DNA of 64,000 bases from Cannabis sativa (lineage: Eukaryota; Streptophyta; Magnoliopsida; Rosales; Cannabaceae). The notes under the pieces were generated by a model. It had not been told where the DNA came from, did no database searches, and saw only the letters and a program-made list of their open reading frames with translations. Shown piece after piece: positions 21,431 through 34,259 of the stretch (positions are counted from its first letter, which is position 1; each line of letters begins with the position of its first letter). Both the position numbers and the translations under genes were made by a program. The DNA lies in assembly GCF_029168945.1 (NCBI RefSeq), contig NC_083604.1:72618211-72682210 (forward strand). The letters run 5' to 3'.

Positions 21431-24110
21431 TTCTTTTTAGTGTCACATTAGGGACAATGTGTCACTTTATTAGTTTGGGGGTGAACTTAAATATTTAATT
21501 TTAATTGGTTTTTAAATTTTTAGTTTTTGGTTGTTTCTTTGTTTTGAGTCAATTTACTAAATGTGAGTCAATTTGAAAGTAAGTAGATAACATGATTTGA
21601 AAATTTCATTTATTTTTCAAAAAATTCGTGTGCTTTGTGATATTACATTCTTGAGCTAGTTTTAATTTTGTGCTTTAAAAGAACACGGAATCATAATAAG
21701 TAAATTTTCTAGCAATTGAATTGGTTTATGTATGCTAATTGTGAAATGTGAAAAGTTATTTAAAAAATTCTAGAACTTACTTGCTTGCTTACTATTTGAG
21801 TCGAAATAATAAGTTATGCATGACTAAGAAAGTAATTTAGACATTCTTTGGATCGATTGTGCCTTTCAAGTCATCCCTATAATTTTATCCTAGTTACCTT
21901 TTTGAGCCTTAACCTATTCTTTGTTTCTACACATTTTGAGCCTAAATAAGATAAACCCATTAATATTGAGCCTAAATAAGATAAACCCATTAATATTGAG
22001 CCTAAATAAGATAAACCCATTAATATCAAAAATTTAACCATAATTATACCATATGGGAATCTTTAATTTGAGGAAATTTGGATAGAAAGTTTGTTATATG
22101 TATGTGGAAAAAGGTAAAAATTGAGAGAATATGAAAAAAAAAATTGATTGGCAACAACTTGAAATAGAAAAAAAAAATCTGACAATAAGTGTCAAATTTG
22201 AAGAAAAAAATTCATAGAAAAAAAAAGAGGAAAAAAATAAATAAAAATCAAGTTGTTGTAATATTGTTAAAAAAAAATCTCATGTAATTAGAAAAAAAAG
22301 GGATACCGGGTGCATTTGTGAAAGTTATGGGGTGAATTGATTGGATTATGGTATATGTGAGCCTAAATGACCATTCTGTCTACACGTACCTAAGCCTAGA
22401 AAGACCTTTTGACACTTGGTTGTGCATTAATTTATATTAGCGGAGAATAGTAAGTATTGCAAGCTTATAAAATATTTTGGCTTAGTGGATTGATGGTTGT
22501 AATTGACATGCATAAATTGTTTCAACTATTAGTTAAGTGTTAATAATGGTTTCATGAACTGAATAAAAGATTGAGGTGGATCAAGAGTGTGATTGAAATG
22601 AAATTCTAGATTATTATAGGTAAAATTTTTGTTCATAACCATGTTATTTATCTTACTCGAAAATTGCTCATATTTCAGTTGTTTCATTTAGGTTGTGTTA
22701 TTTTTAGTTGTTAGTTACTCGAGGGCGAGTAAGGATTTAGTTTTAGGGAATTTTTTAGGATATTTTTAGCCTATTATTTATGTTATTTTTAGAGTTAACT
22801 TTCTTCTTTATTATCACTTTTTGGAATAGAATTGCGCTTTCGTTAATTTCAGGTTTCGACACTTGGAATGGATAAATTGGTCAAATCTCACAAAAAGATG
22901 ATCTAAAAAATAGAGAAAATTGTGCAAGGAAATAAAGCTAAAACTTCAAGCCTGAATTAAACTATTTTTTGATCAGATTTTAGAATAAGTCAAAACATAA
23001 AACTTTTAGATCTCTCTTTTATCTTTCCGGAACATCTTGAATCGTCTAATTTTGAGCAATATCGAGAGAGTTATGGCCAAAATACTATCAGTTGATGCAA
23101 TAGAAAACTCACTGCCCAAATAAAGGGGGTCATGCCTAGGCATGGAAATCCCATACTGCGGCCTGCCCCTCCTAATCTTGGAAAAAAATAATTTTTCAGC
23201 GTCTTTTATTTTTTTTATCATTTTTTGGCTATAAAAGAAGTGGACTTTAATAGTTTTTAATAGGCAATCAAGGAGTACGAATTTTGGAGAGCAAAATTGA
23301 TATTGAAGGCTTTCTCGTGAGAGTATTCAACATTCTTTTCTTTTCTATTTTTTTTGTTCTATTCTAAATTAATATGTGTGAAATTACTACGATGAGCATG
23401 AGTAGCTAAACAGCTCATTAGGCCGGGTTTAGATGGATATTGTTTTACATTGATTTTTGGTTTTAATATGATTTAATTTCCCCTCAATTTCTATATGTTC
23501 AATTTCATTCGTACTTAATTTGTTTTAATTGTCTCACCATCAATTAATTATTTATGATTTTGATACAAAATCTGATAAGTGAGTGTCAATTATTCTTTAG
23601 TTAAATAGAACCAAATTTTGATATAGGACGAGAGTACCTATATGATTTGGATAGCTTATAAGATTTTTATGTTTAATGCCTTTTACATGTTTAATTTATC
23701 ACGAAATTAGAAATTTTGCATGTAATTGAGCTTTATATATTTAAGAAGACTATAAATTACCTTAGTAAACCTACTATTGCATAGAATTTGGTAATAGGAA
23801 TATAATCATATTAAACCATAATCAATATATACAATCGAAATTGAAAGTCCTAACTTTTATTCATCGTTAATTTTCTTATTAATTTACCTGCTTCTTATTT
23901 TTACTGTTTTTATTATTTTCTAGTTTTAATTTTCTCTTAAAATTTTATATAATCAAATAGAAGTAAATGTTTAATTTTAAAGTACTTAACTACAATCCTT
24001 GTGGGATCGACCTCACTCTTTGTGAGTCTATAACTTGTTAATGATATGTATACTTGCGTGTTGAAAATACCACAGCACGTACCTATAAAATGGACACACT
24101 TATAGTCAAG
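21430..24110 (+). mobile_element. Ty3-gypsy remnant, Tat/Ogre-like 3' region and LTR
   Basis: No coding domain remains. Three noncoding hallmarks of this lineage are in order: AGGGACAATGTGTCACTTTA followed by AGTTTGGGGGTGAA (21451-21486), TACTCGAGGGCGAGTAAGGA followed by TTTAG (22717-22741), and CTACAATCCTTGTGGGATCG followed by ACCTC near 23991-24013. The last is usually close to the LTR 3' end. Boundaries, LTR pairing and target duplication cannot be set by eye. The identification rests on remembered family sequence. Confidence 0.45.
21938..22027. repeat. 30-bp tandem repeat, three copies
   Basis: GAGCCTAAATAAGATAAACC plus CATTAATATT is repeated three times without interruption (21938, 21968, 21998). 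It lies inside the Ty3-gypsy-like noncoding region. The perfect identity indicates recent expansion. Confidence 0.9.
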
Positions 24111-25081
24111 GTAAAATTATATTTGACTATTGAATAGAATATTGTGAATTGTACACATATTTTAATTGTAAATTTATTGTATATTTAGAATATTCAAATA
24201 TCATTTCCTGAAGAGAATGAATAGACATGAAATTCTATTTCAAAAAATATAGATTTTACATATATTAGTAATATCATAAGAAAATTTTATTATTTCTTGA
24301 AATTTATAATTTTAAACTATTGTTGGTATAAGATATGTATATATATTTACTATTATAATTTTTATATATATACAAAAGTATTGATTATTTTTTATTTTTT
24401 AAATGACTAATTAATTATACTATCGAGTGTATGTGTAGTTGGCTAAAATATTTTACATAAAATTTCTCATTTGGTTGTTCTTGAGAGTTTGAGTTCCCAT
24501 GGTAACATTTATCTTGGACCTTAAAAATTGTGCTATTTTAGTAATAAGAAATGTGATGTTGATTGTTGTTGTGTTGCTGACTATGTTCATACACAAAGAA
24601 TAACTTGTGAAGTAAGGTTCTTTTAATTTTAGTTGTATTTAGAAGAATAAGCTTGGATCGTCATTTATCCTTAACGATTTGTGTCCTTCTTTCACTTGGT
24701 ATTTCAATTACAGTTGAGTACTTGTTTTAGTTGCATTCCAACACCTATTTCAGCATGTGTACTAGTTCTTCATATTTACACTCTATTGAAATGTATTGGC
24801 CAGTAGCTTCATAATTTACATAATTTATTCCTTGATCAAACTATCCATTGCCAAATATGAGAAAGGGAATTGTGTCTTTTTCTTGACAGTATAAAAATTT
24901 AAGCAATGTAAGTCAACTATGAGATAACTGTTATGAAATTGTAATGCAACAGTTATATTTACTGTGAGACAACTAATATTAAATCTTAAAACAGCTAATA
25001 ATAATGCCCCCATGTAATACAAACAAAATTTACCACAATTGAGTTTTCTCTAGAACGAGTCATGTATTGCCAATTTTGAGC
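24111..25081. other. AT-rich DNA left of CACTA 2
   Basis: No supported gene, RNA or repeat structure. It ends in CCT (25082-25084), the target duplication of CACTA 2. Confidence 0.5.
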
Positions 25082-25084
25082 CCT

Positions 25085-25395
25085 CACTACTACAATGTTA
25101 GCCTTTAGAGGCAGTTTTTTCAACCCCATTTATAAAAAGGGAAGCTAAAGGGTGTGAAAATACCCGGTATGTTCGAAATTGACATTTAGAGGCGGTTTTT
25201 TGATAAAAACCGTAGGTATAAAATTGCATTATACCATTTAGAGGCGGTTGGAAATTAATTTTTATTTTTTTTTTCTGAAATACCCTATGCCGTCGGTTCC
25301 TTCATAGGAACCGACGGCATAGGGTACACGAAAACCTGACACGTGTACCCTATGCCGTCGGTTCCTATGAAGGAACCGACGCCATAGGGTCGATC
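25085..25395 (+). promoter_or_regulatory. 5' subterminal repeats of CACTA 2
   Basis: Three TTTAGAGGC(A/G)GTT motifs (25102, 25186, 25238) precede two large palindromes built from CCCTATGCCGTCGGTTCC and its complement (25280-25325 and 25345-25390). Both palindromes have a short TTCATAGGAA/TTCCTATGAA centre. They are the likely binding sites for element-encoded proteins. Confidence 0.75.
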
Positions 25396-27189
25396 AGGGT
25401 ATATCCCTTTGCTCGACCTTCCTTCTTCCTCCCCACTTCACTCATCAACCCAGAAAAACCAGAGACCCTATTTCTCAGCCAAAACCCTCGCCTCCACCAC
25501 CTTCTCCCCACCCTATCTCCCTCATTTCTCAACCATTTCAGCCCATTTTTTTTTAAAATCCTCCATTTTCGATACTTAATAACATACACCTAAAAAGTTC
25601 TGATTTTTTAGCCTCTAAAAGCTTCATCCGAACCCAAATAGTAAATTTTGGGTGTGAAATCCGGCCACCCATTTTTGTTGAGAAATTGTTCAATCTCAAC
25701 CTCGTTTAAGGTATAAATATTGCTTCTATTCTTATTGTATTATGTATATTGTTTTATTTTTTGTTTTTGTAAATTATTATTTGAGTTTTTTTATTTTATT
25801 AGTAATATTATTGTGTTTTATGTGTATAGTGTCGGGATTTTTTACGGTGGTCGTCGGATTGCGGTTATTAGGTAATAATTTATACCTAGTATATATATGT
25901 ATTTGTATATTTTATTGAATATTTGTATATAATGTGTGTATATATTGTGTGTGTGTATATAGTGTGTGTATATTTTTTATGAAAATAAATTTTGTAATTG
26001 TATTTTATATATTTTTTGCAATATATATTTATTGTGAATAAAATGACATTGGAGGGATTTCATTAGTTTAGAAATAAAAATTTTAAAATGGAATTAGTGT
26101 GTGATATAATTTTATTTTTTTGAGATAATAGTGTGAGATATAATTGATTATATATATGTATGTATAATTTAGTAACTAAGTAACTTGTTACAATTTTTTA
26201 TAACTAGTTATAAGTTATGAAATAATTAATTTTGTAATTTCGTTGTATTTCTTTATATTATAGGGGTTCGGCATAATTTTGTGTGTAGCGTATTTGGGCT
26301 TGCAATTATAGGTATATACTTTTACTAACTTTTTCTTAATATATAATTAATTATCAATGCATGTTAGTTGAGTTTGAATATCTTAAATATTCATCCGTAG
26401 TGAAGTAGGTTCTGCGAATACATGTACTGCGGTCGGATGGGTGGATTAATTTTGTATTGTTTATCTGTTTTGTTTGTTATTTTAGGCACTTGTAAAATTT
26501 TTGGGAACGTCCAATTACAGCCGTTATGCTGCCGAAATTTCGGTAGAATTAGGATAAATCTTACTAAAACCATTCATAATATAGTTAATTATAACATAGT
26601 AATAAGAAGTTAGGTCACATAAAAAATAATAATATTCACATTTATGAAAACTTTTTAATTTTACCAACATTATAATCAACTAAACAACCTAATAACATGA
26701 ACTAATGTAAAACGAAAATTTGAGTAATTTTTAGATTAATATGAATAAATTGTGTGAGAGACTTAGTTAGTTACATTGTGTAATTAGTAACTAGATATAA
26801 TTAGTTACTAAATAAATTAACAAAATAAACATATAAAATCCTTCTTTTTTTATTTTTTTCTTTCATTTGAGAGGTTCAATGTGGATTTTTATTTTTCAAA
26901 GAAAATAAAGAGCAAAAGTTAATTAAAAGGGGAAAATATTAGTTAATACCTTTATTGCTTTACCAAAAATTTTTCCCCTCAATTTTATTTATTAAAAATA
27001 TTTAACATTTTAATAACATTCTAATCAACAAAACAACCTAATAATATGAACTAATCTAAAACGAGAATTTGAGTAATTTATAAATTAATATGAATAAATT
27101 GTGAGAAACTTAGTTAGTTACATTGTGTAATTAGTAACTAGCTATAAGTAGTTACTAAATACTGAATTTTTTTGGATAGGATTTTTGTT
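25396..27189 (+). other. CACTA 2 promoter/5' leader, with several noncoding exons
   Basis: A CT-rich leader begins near 25415. Possible short leader exons bounded by GT-AG signals end at about 25710 (TTTAAG|GTATAA), 25871 (TTAG|GTAATA) and 26308 (TTATAG|GTATAT), the last two starting after GTATAG (about 25830) and TTATAG (about 26263). The conserved block at 26366-26560 follows. The final acceptor TTGGATAG precedes the tnp2 ATG at 27190. Two similar segments (TTTAACAACATTATAATCAA-type words) near 26650-26820 and 27000-27160 suggest an internal duplication of about 340 bp. Confidence 0.45.
26366..26560 (+). repeat. Conserved noncoding block, copy A (CACTA 2 leader)
   Basis: Shares a long, nearly identical segment with 32461-32660 in the same element: GAGTTTGAATATCTT, ATATTCATCCGTAGTGAAGT followed by AGGTTCTGCGAATA, then CCGTTATGCTGCCGAAATTT followed by CGGTAGAATT. 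A shorter version lies in CACTA 1 (10193-10370). CATCCG (26392) and CGGATG (26434) could pair, and CCGAAATTTCGG is a perfect palindrome. It spans the end of a leader intron and a probable noncoding exon. Confidence 0.8.
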
Positions 27190-30100
27190 ATGGATAAATC
27201 ATGGATGCGTGAGGAGAGAGACACACTGCGATTTCAAGTAGGGTTCGATGCATTTTTAGAGTTTGCCTTAAAGAATTCTACAAATCACGATCGTATTCAT
27301 TGTCCGTGTGTAGATTGTTGTAATGTATCTAAAGGGAATATTACAATGATTAAGGACCATGTGTATTTACGAGGTTTCAATAGAAGTTATACTAATTGGT
27401 ATTACCATGGCGAACATTTACCTAATGATCCATATCCATTAGGAAAGCGGGGGTAGATGATATCGAGGGTAATGATTTCGATGATTATCCATTGGACTTG
27501 CTTAACGAAGCACAGGAGGAATTTCTTAATGATCCTGAGAAATTCGATAATTTTCTTAGTGATGTTGATAAACCTCTGTTCGATGGTTGTAAAAAACTAA
27601 GATTACCAACAATGGTAAAGTTTTACAACATAAAAGCAGAAAATGGAGTGAGCGATAAATGTTTTACTCAATTTTTAGCTGCTTTTAAAGATATCTTACC
27701 ATTTGCCAACTGCTTTCCGGAATCTACTTATGAAGTGAAAAAAACGTTAAATTCTATAGGATTGAAGTATGAAAAAATTCATGCATGTCCGAACGATTGC
27801 ATTTTATATCGTAAGGAATATGCATACATGAATTATTGCCCGACTTGCGGTTTATCCCGCCATAAAGTAAACAAGAGTAAGGAGAATAGGAAACTTATCC
27901 CCCAAAAAGTGATGTGGTACATGCCTTTGATTCCGCGACTGAAACGATTATATCGTAGTGCAGAACATTCTGAAAATTTGATTTGGCATGAGACCAAGAG
28001 AGTGAAAGATGGAAAACTTAGACATCCTGCAGATTCCCAAGCTTGGAAAAAAGTAAACTACATAAATCCTGAATTCAAATCTGAACCAAGACACATTCGT
28101 CTCGGTCTGTCTGCGGATGGAGTAAATCCACATAGATCTCTAAGTAGTCGTCATAGTTCATGGCCTGTCTTCCTAGTTATGTACAATCTTCCTCCCTGGT
28201 TAGTGATGAAGAGGAAATTTAACATGCTTTCTTTAATGATATCAGGCCCGCAACAACCTGGACATAATATCGATGTATATTTGGAACCATTGATTGACGA
28301 TTTAATAGAATTGTATGAGAACGGGGTTCAGGTCTATGATGGTTTTAAAAAAGAATTTTTTAATCTGAAAGCTGTGTTGTTGTGGACTGTCAGTGATTTC
28401 CCTGCTTATAGTAATTTATCAGGCTTAAGCACAAAAGGTTACGAAGGTTGTCCGATTTGTTGCACTAACACATCGGCTCGTCGCTTGGAAAATGGACACA
28501 AGATGTGTTATATGGGTCACAGACGGTACTTGCCTGCAAATCATCCTGATAGACGGAAGAAGAAAGCATTCGATGGTACTGAAGAGGGTGATATGGCTCC
28601 TTTGCCACTGTCTGGGGAACAAATTCTCCAACAAGTTCAACTTGTAGATTTTAAGTATGGAAAGACGCAAAAAAATAAAAAAACTAATGGTTGTTTTCAA
28701 AGAAAGTCAATCTTCTTTCGTCTTCCATATTGGAAAAGTCTACTAGTTCGACATTGTTTGGATGTCATGCATATTGAAAAAAATGTGTGTGAGAGTATTA
28801 TTGGTACCTTACTTGATATTCCCGGTAAAACTAAGGACGGTCTAAATAGTCGTTTAGATCTCGTTGAAATGGGTATACGACAATCTACGGCACGCTTTGA
28901 GAAGAAAGGTGAACGTTTATATTTGCCTCACTGCTTGTTTCACTTTATCCAAAAAGAGAAACAAACAGTTTGCAAATCACTTGCAAATATGAAAGTACCC
29001 GATGGTTACTCGTCTAACATCAAAAACTTGGTGAATGAGACTGAATTGAAACTAATGGGTCTGAAATCACATGATTGTCATGCGTTAATGCAACATCTAC
29101 TTCCAATTGCCATTAGATCAGTCTTGCCAAAAAATGTTCGAGAGTGTTTGACACATGTTTGCATTTTCTTTAATAAGTTGTGCGGGAAGGAATTAGAATT
29201 GGATAAGTTAGATGCATTACATGAACATGTAGTCAAAACATTGTGCAACCTGGAAAAGTTTTTTCCGCCATCTTTTTTCGACATCATGATCCATTTAATG
29301 GTTCATCTAGTGAGAGAAGCAAGGCTGTGTGGGCGGTGTGGGCGAGATGGATGTATCCATTTGAAAGAAATATGAAGGTACTTAAAAGTTATGTGCGTAA
29401 CCACTATCGGCCAGAAGCATGTATGGTTGAGTGCTACATATCTGAAGAGGCTGTGGAATTTTGTTCAGAGTACATGGCTGGAGTTGAGGCAATAGGAATT
29501 AGCAAACCAAGAACTGACCCAGATGATGTTGATAGAGGATTAAGGGGCAAAGGGACAATGGTCACAGTGTCCAAGCTTGAACTAGATCAAGCTCAATTAG
29601 TCGTGATGAACAATAACGCAGAGGTTCAACCATATATAACGTAAGTACCTTTTGTTTGATTAACATTACTTAAGTCACGATGAACAACAACTTGATTTAT
29701 CTTACTTGTTTTACAGTGACCATATGGAGCTGTTACAATCAATGGTTCCAAGAAATCAAAAAAATAAACAAAAATGGGTTGCAGACCAACATCGTCAAAC
29801 TTTCATTGGGTGGTTAAGGAATACCATTATAGCAAAGTTGAACGAACCGAATCATGGAGTATCTGATGTGTTGAGTCGTATTGCCCTTGGACCAACTTTT
29901 GCGGTTGCAAAGCATGAAGCGTACATTGTAAGGGGTAAACGTTTTCATACAAAGTCAAGAGATGATGCTCGAGAGGTTCAAAATAGTGGTATACGTATCG
30001 TCGCAGAAACTATGCACTTTGCAAGTGCAAAAGATAGAAACCCTGTTTTAGGTACTATGACGTATTACGGGGTCATTGAAGAAATATGGGAGCTCAATTA

Positions 30101-30524
30101 TTTTGCGTTCCGAATTCCACTTTTTAAGTGTTCTTGGGTTGACAACAACGTTGGAGTAAAAACCGACGAGCTTGGTTTTACTTTGGTTGATTTAAGTAAG
30201 AGAGGAAGCAAGAATGATCCATTCATCATGGCTAGCCAAGCAGCTCAAGTTTTTTACATTTCTGATCCGGCTAATGATAAATGGTCTATTGTTTTATCGA
30301 CACCAGAGAGGAGGTTCTTAGAGACTGAAGAGGATGAGGAGAATGCTGACTTATGTTACGATGACTTCATTGTTGGACAACCAATTCATGAGCAACTCAT
30401 GGGAATTGATCGTAACATTGAGGAAGACGACGCTGAATACATTAGAAACGATATCAATGAGGGAATATGGGTCAATTGTGATTCAGGCAAACATAAACAA
30501 AAAAAGAAAAGAAAACGTGTCTAA
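27190..30524 (+). pseudogene. CACTA 2 tnp2-type transposase with frame breaks
   Basis: The start MDKSWMREERD opens the transposase-associated domain (HCPCVDCCN, NWYYHGEH). A frame break near 27445-27455 moves into the main frame (27492-29375). That frame carries the tnp2 domain: CPNDCILYRKEY, YCPTCGLSRHK, LRHPADSQAWK, IRLGLSADGVNPH (about 28100), LLWTVSDFPAYSNLSG (about 28380), GCPICC, and HCLDVMHIEKNV (about 28750), the acidic and His motifs of the CACTA DDE-type core. DUF4218 follows. A second break near 29330 separates HLVREARLCG from RWMYPFERNMKVLKSYVRNH in another frame. An intron (29641-29716, GTAAGT...ACAG) leads to the DUF4216 exon 29717-30524, ending in a Lys/Arg tail. Both breaks look like single-base changes, so the copy may be recently inactivated or affected by sequence error. 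Confidence 0.9.
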
Positions 30525-30670
30525 TTGGTAACTTGATATCTTCATTACTTTATATTGTGGTTGTGAATGGTCCTGAATACTTAACAATTTGTTTATGCTT
30601 TTAATATTTCATATACACTACTTGTTATATATGTAGCTAACTTTGATGTTTGTTTGTTAATGGTGTAGAC

Positions 30671-33600
30671 ATGGCGAACTCAGAATCAGGATCTGATTCG
30701 GGAGCAGAAAATGAGTGTCCAACCACAATACCTACACGAGGGCCGACGCAAATGAATGAAATATCCAAACTAATGGATCAGGGCAAAAGAGTGGCCCTCG
30801 AAGTTAATGATAAAGGTCAATACTGTGGAAAAAGCTACGCGAAGCTCGTATCCACTCTGGGAGTCAGATGTCGGCAGACAATAGGGTTGGCTTATAAAAA
30901 TTGGAAAGAAGTCAACCAGACTCTGAAAAATAAAGTTTGGAAAGACATTCAGGTAAGCTATTATTTGTTAGAATTTTGATTTGTTTTTCTATTACTCCAA
31001 ATGTTGACTCTAACCGTGTTTGTTTTCCTTCAAAATAGACGGGGTTCATTGTGTCGGACACCTTCAAACATGATTGTCTCATCCTAGCTGGGAAGTTAAT
31101 GAAAGACTTCAAGAATAGGATGACAAAAGACATCATAATGCCCGCGTTGAAAGAGAATGATGCGGGACGACCGGCACAAGTCCCCGAAAAGCACCGGAGA
31201 TCGACGCCGCCGATTGGTGCAAATTTGTTGAAAGTAGACTAACTCCTGAATTTCTGGTACGCTAATTATATTAACACTAAGATAAACTCTTAAATACAAG
31301 TACATGTATCTAATGTATTTTTTTGGCATTGTAGGAATTGAGTAAGGTGCAACGTGAACGTTCCTCAAAAATTCAATCCAGACATCGAAGTGGTCGGAGT
31401 GGAATGGTGAACGTACGGGAAGCTGTGGTAAGTAATACTAAAAATTTAATGTGCTATAATGTGCTATACAATTTAATTGGTACTCATTTCATTGTTATAA
31501 CGTTATGTAGAAAAAGGACCTCGAAGTTGCAGATCCTCCCCGCCACCGTGTTTGGATTAAATCTCGTACCAAGAGTAGAAAACTTGTCACTGATTACGAC
31601 AAGGAAATTGCCGAGAAGATAGTAAGTATATATTAATCCTTAATTGAGTTCTACTCATGAGTTAGTGTATATAATTCATATACTAATTGCTTGAATATAT
31701 GCGTGCATTAGGCTCAATTAGAGGAGAAGCTTAGTCAGGGACAAATTCAGGTCCAGGGCCAAAACGATATCCTCATGCAGGCGCTCGGGACACCGCAGCA
31801 TCTGGACGTGTCAGGGCTGCTGGGTATGCTATTACTTCAAATGTTATTTATTTAGTTACACAAATGAAATCGTTGCTAATTTGCATTTTATGATTTGTAG
31901 GTTCCTGACCAGGGCATCTCAACTGTTCGGCAGGAAGAAAAGGGAAGTGTCTGATGTTGTGGCTCGGCAAGCGAAGGAGATTGAACAATTAAAAGCCGAA
32001 GTCCAATCCCTTAAGCGAGCAGAGGAACGCCGCCGAACAAGAGAGGAAGAAGGAGAGGTGGCTGGTGAGGCGTATGTTCCACAACCATACGCTCCTCAGG
32101 ATGAGGTACAACCACAAATTTATGCTGAGGAGTTCATTTCCCTCAACGACCAAGGTATCCTATACAATTTTGATGACCATGCGGCCCTTAATCAGCAAGT
32201 ACATCTCTGCTCTGACAACATCGACAATATTGTGGCCCGAGGGTATTTGTACGAGCATGTGGGTAAGATCAAAGTTCACTGCCAGGATTACGATGATTCA
32301 CATGCTCGGATCATGGTTTCGGAAATCCTGCAAGAGGACGGCGAAATCCCAGTCCCACTTGAAGAGTTCAGATATGTTAGGGACGTGTACCAGATGTTCC
32401 TTCCTTGGCCTAAACACTTAATTTTAACAACCCAGGTAACTTCTCAACTGAAATTAATTATTAATGATTAGTGGAGTTTGAATATCTTCAATATTCATCC
32501 GTAGTGAAGTAGGTTCTGCGAATATATGTCTTTGCGGTGGGATGGATGAACAAACTACTGTTATATATGTGTTATTTGTCGTTATACAGCCATGTTCAAA
32601 ATTTTTGGGGTCATTCAATTACAACCGTTATGCTGCCGAAATTTCGGTAGAATTTAGATAAAATTTGATATATATATATATTATGTTCTGTTTTGTTTAG
32701 GGTCCACTCGCTCAACCGCCCTCAAGACGTGATGCGTCAAAGGGGAAAGCTCCGATGCTTTCTCCACAAAGCCGTGGTGCACGGGAAGATGAGTTGTTCA
32801 CGGAAGAGAAGATGGCGTTGATCCCTAATTCGCTAAAATGGATGATTCATGAATTCCTAAGGCTAAAAGATAAACGTGATATAATCACAATTTCTGTCCC
32901 CCGAGGATTCATTGCACCGCGTACCCAGATCATTTTATCTGGAGAGGATTTGCAGCAGGTTGCTACGTGTAACTACATCGGCAACCAGGGAATGCTGTTT
33001 GGAATGATGTATACTCTTCTTTAATCTAATTAACCTTATATCAAATTATAGTTAAATTATTATAAGGCACTAACACTTTTTTTTGGCAGGCACATATGGG
33101 AGAGCATCAACGGTCTGAGAAAAATTTTCAAGTTTTACGACCCAGAGCTTCTCACAGTGCATGGGATCAGCGATGAAGAACAGAGTCAGTCTTTTGACGA
33201 TGCGGCAAGACGATTGGCTAATTGGTTATCATTAATGAACAGCAACCACCAAATGTTCTTTATTCCTTGGAATATCGGGTAAACTTTATTAAATTCTTTA
33301 GTGCTAATTGTTCATTTCTATATTATGTCTTCAAATTATTTTTATACTATCTTACTTATATTCCAATATAATTTTCTAGGATGCATTGGACGCTAGTGGT
33401 GGTTGCGCCAAAGAAAATTATCCATTTAAACCCTCTAAAAGGCCGCCCAATTCCCGAAGAAATAGAACAAATGATCGGAAGGTAATTATTTAATGACTTC
33501 TTATGTAACGAATTTAAATTAACTAACGAATTGAAATGCTAATATAATTTTTCCAAACAGGGCATTCATGTATATAGGGGACGCACATCAGTATCTTGGC

Positions 33601-33933
33601 CCGTGGCAAGGAATTTCACAAGCAAACTGTCCAAGACAACCTACAAGCCAAGAATGCGGTTTTTATGTTTTGAAATATATCACTGACATCGTCGCACGTG
33701 CCAACCCCAACCGTTACATAGAAGATCAAAAGTTTGTAAGTTTTAATTATTGATCATAGTATATAAATTTTATAATAACAAATATATAATATACATATAC
33801 ATAAACTAATATAAATTTTTAATTTTTTTAACAGTTTGGGGGTAAGAAGCAATACGATCCAAAAACAGAAATTTTACCACTACAGCGAAAGTGGATCGAA
33901 CAATTGATGGCGGTGATTCACGGTGACGATTGA
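30671..33933 (+). pseudogene. CACTA 2 second gene: transposase-associated/DUF8039/Ulp1-like C48 protease
   Basis: Eleven exons have clean GT-AG borders: 30671-30952, 31039-31256, 31335-31427, 31511-31621, 31712-31823, 31901-32435, 32701-33008, 33090-33278, 33380-33481, 33561-33735 and 33835-33933. The order is an acidic N-terminus (MANSESGSDSG), a region typical of CACTA second genes (LVSTLGVRCRQTIGLAYKNW, IMPALKENDAGRPAQVPEK), a coiled coil (ARQAKEIEQLKAEVQSLKRA), DUF8039 (ARGYLYEHVGKIKVHCQDY, DVYQMFLPWP), then a Ulp1/SENP-like cysteine protease with MHWTLVVV (His) and SQECGFYVLKY (Gln, Cys). The usual Asp position reads HLNPL, an Asn. Frame breaks appear near 31190 and at the exon 5/6 junction. 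It could deconjugate SUMO-like modifiers if expressed. The downstream protease part may be a separate transcription unit. Confidence 0.8.
32461..32660 (+). repeat. Conserved noncoding block, copy B (intron of the Ulp1-type gene)
   Basis: Second copy in CACTA 2 of the block at 26366-26560, here inside the intron 32436-32700. GAGTTTGAATATCTT, ATATTCATCCGTAGTGAAGT and the following AGGTTCTGCGAATA are essentially unchanged, as are CCGTTATGCTGCCGAAATTT and CGGTAGAATT. The middle has diverged. TTCATCC (32495) and GGATGAA (about 32542) remain complementary. Confidence 0.8.
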
Positions 33934-34255
33934 GGTTCAAAGGTCGAAGAATTTTTCTTCATTATGTAATTTTTATAGATTAACTTGTAATTAGATTTAT
34001 TAACTTATTAATATTTTTAACTAATTTTACATGTTTGTGTAATATTTAATTATTTTTATGAAATCAAATTATGTTTTTACCCAAATTTAATTACTATTTA
34101 ATTTAAAATGTAATTAATATATAATTAAATTAAATAAATATGTAATTTAAAATTTAAATAAATATGTAATTTAAATTAAATAAAATAATATATAAATTAA
34201 TAAATATAAAATTCAAATAATATAATTAAATTAAAAAAAAATGAAAAAAACTAAA
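33934..34255. other. CACTA 2 3' untranslated AT-rich spacer
   Basis: Very AT-rich sequence between the protease stop codon and the 3' subterminal repeats. Repeated TATGTAATTTAAA words occur at 34138-34180. No gene. Confidence 0.5.
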
Positions 34256-34259
34256 ATCT

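Noticed and set aside
21938..22027. CRISPR-like array
   Set aside because: Pure tandem repeats with no spacers, in a plant retroelement context.
25365..25589. Basic minus-strand frame at the CACTA 2 left end
   Set aside because: It is the complement of the CT-rich leader and subterminal palindromes, with no domain.
27948..28133. Minus-strand frames under the tnp2 gene
   Set aside because: Shadow frames of a recognisable plus-strand transposase.
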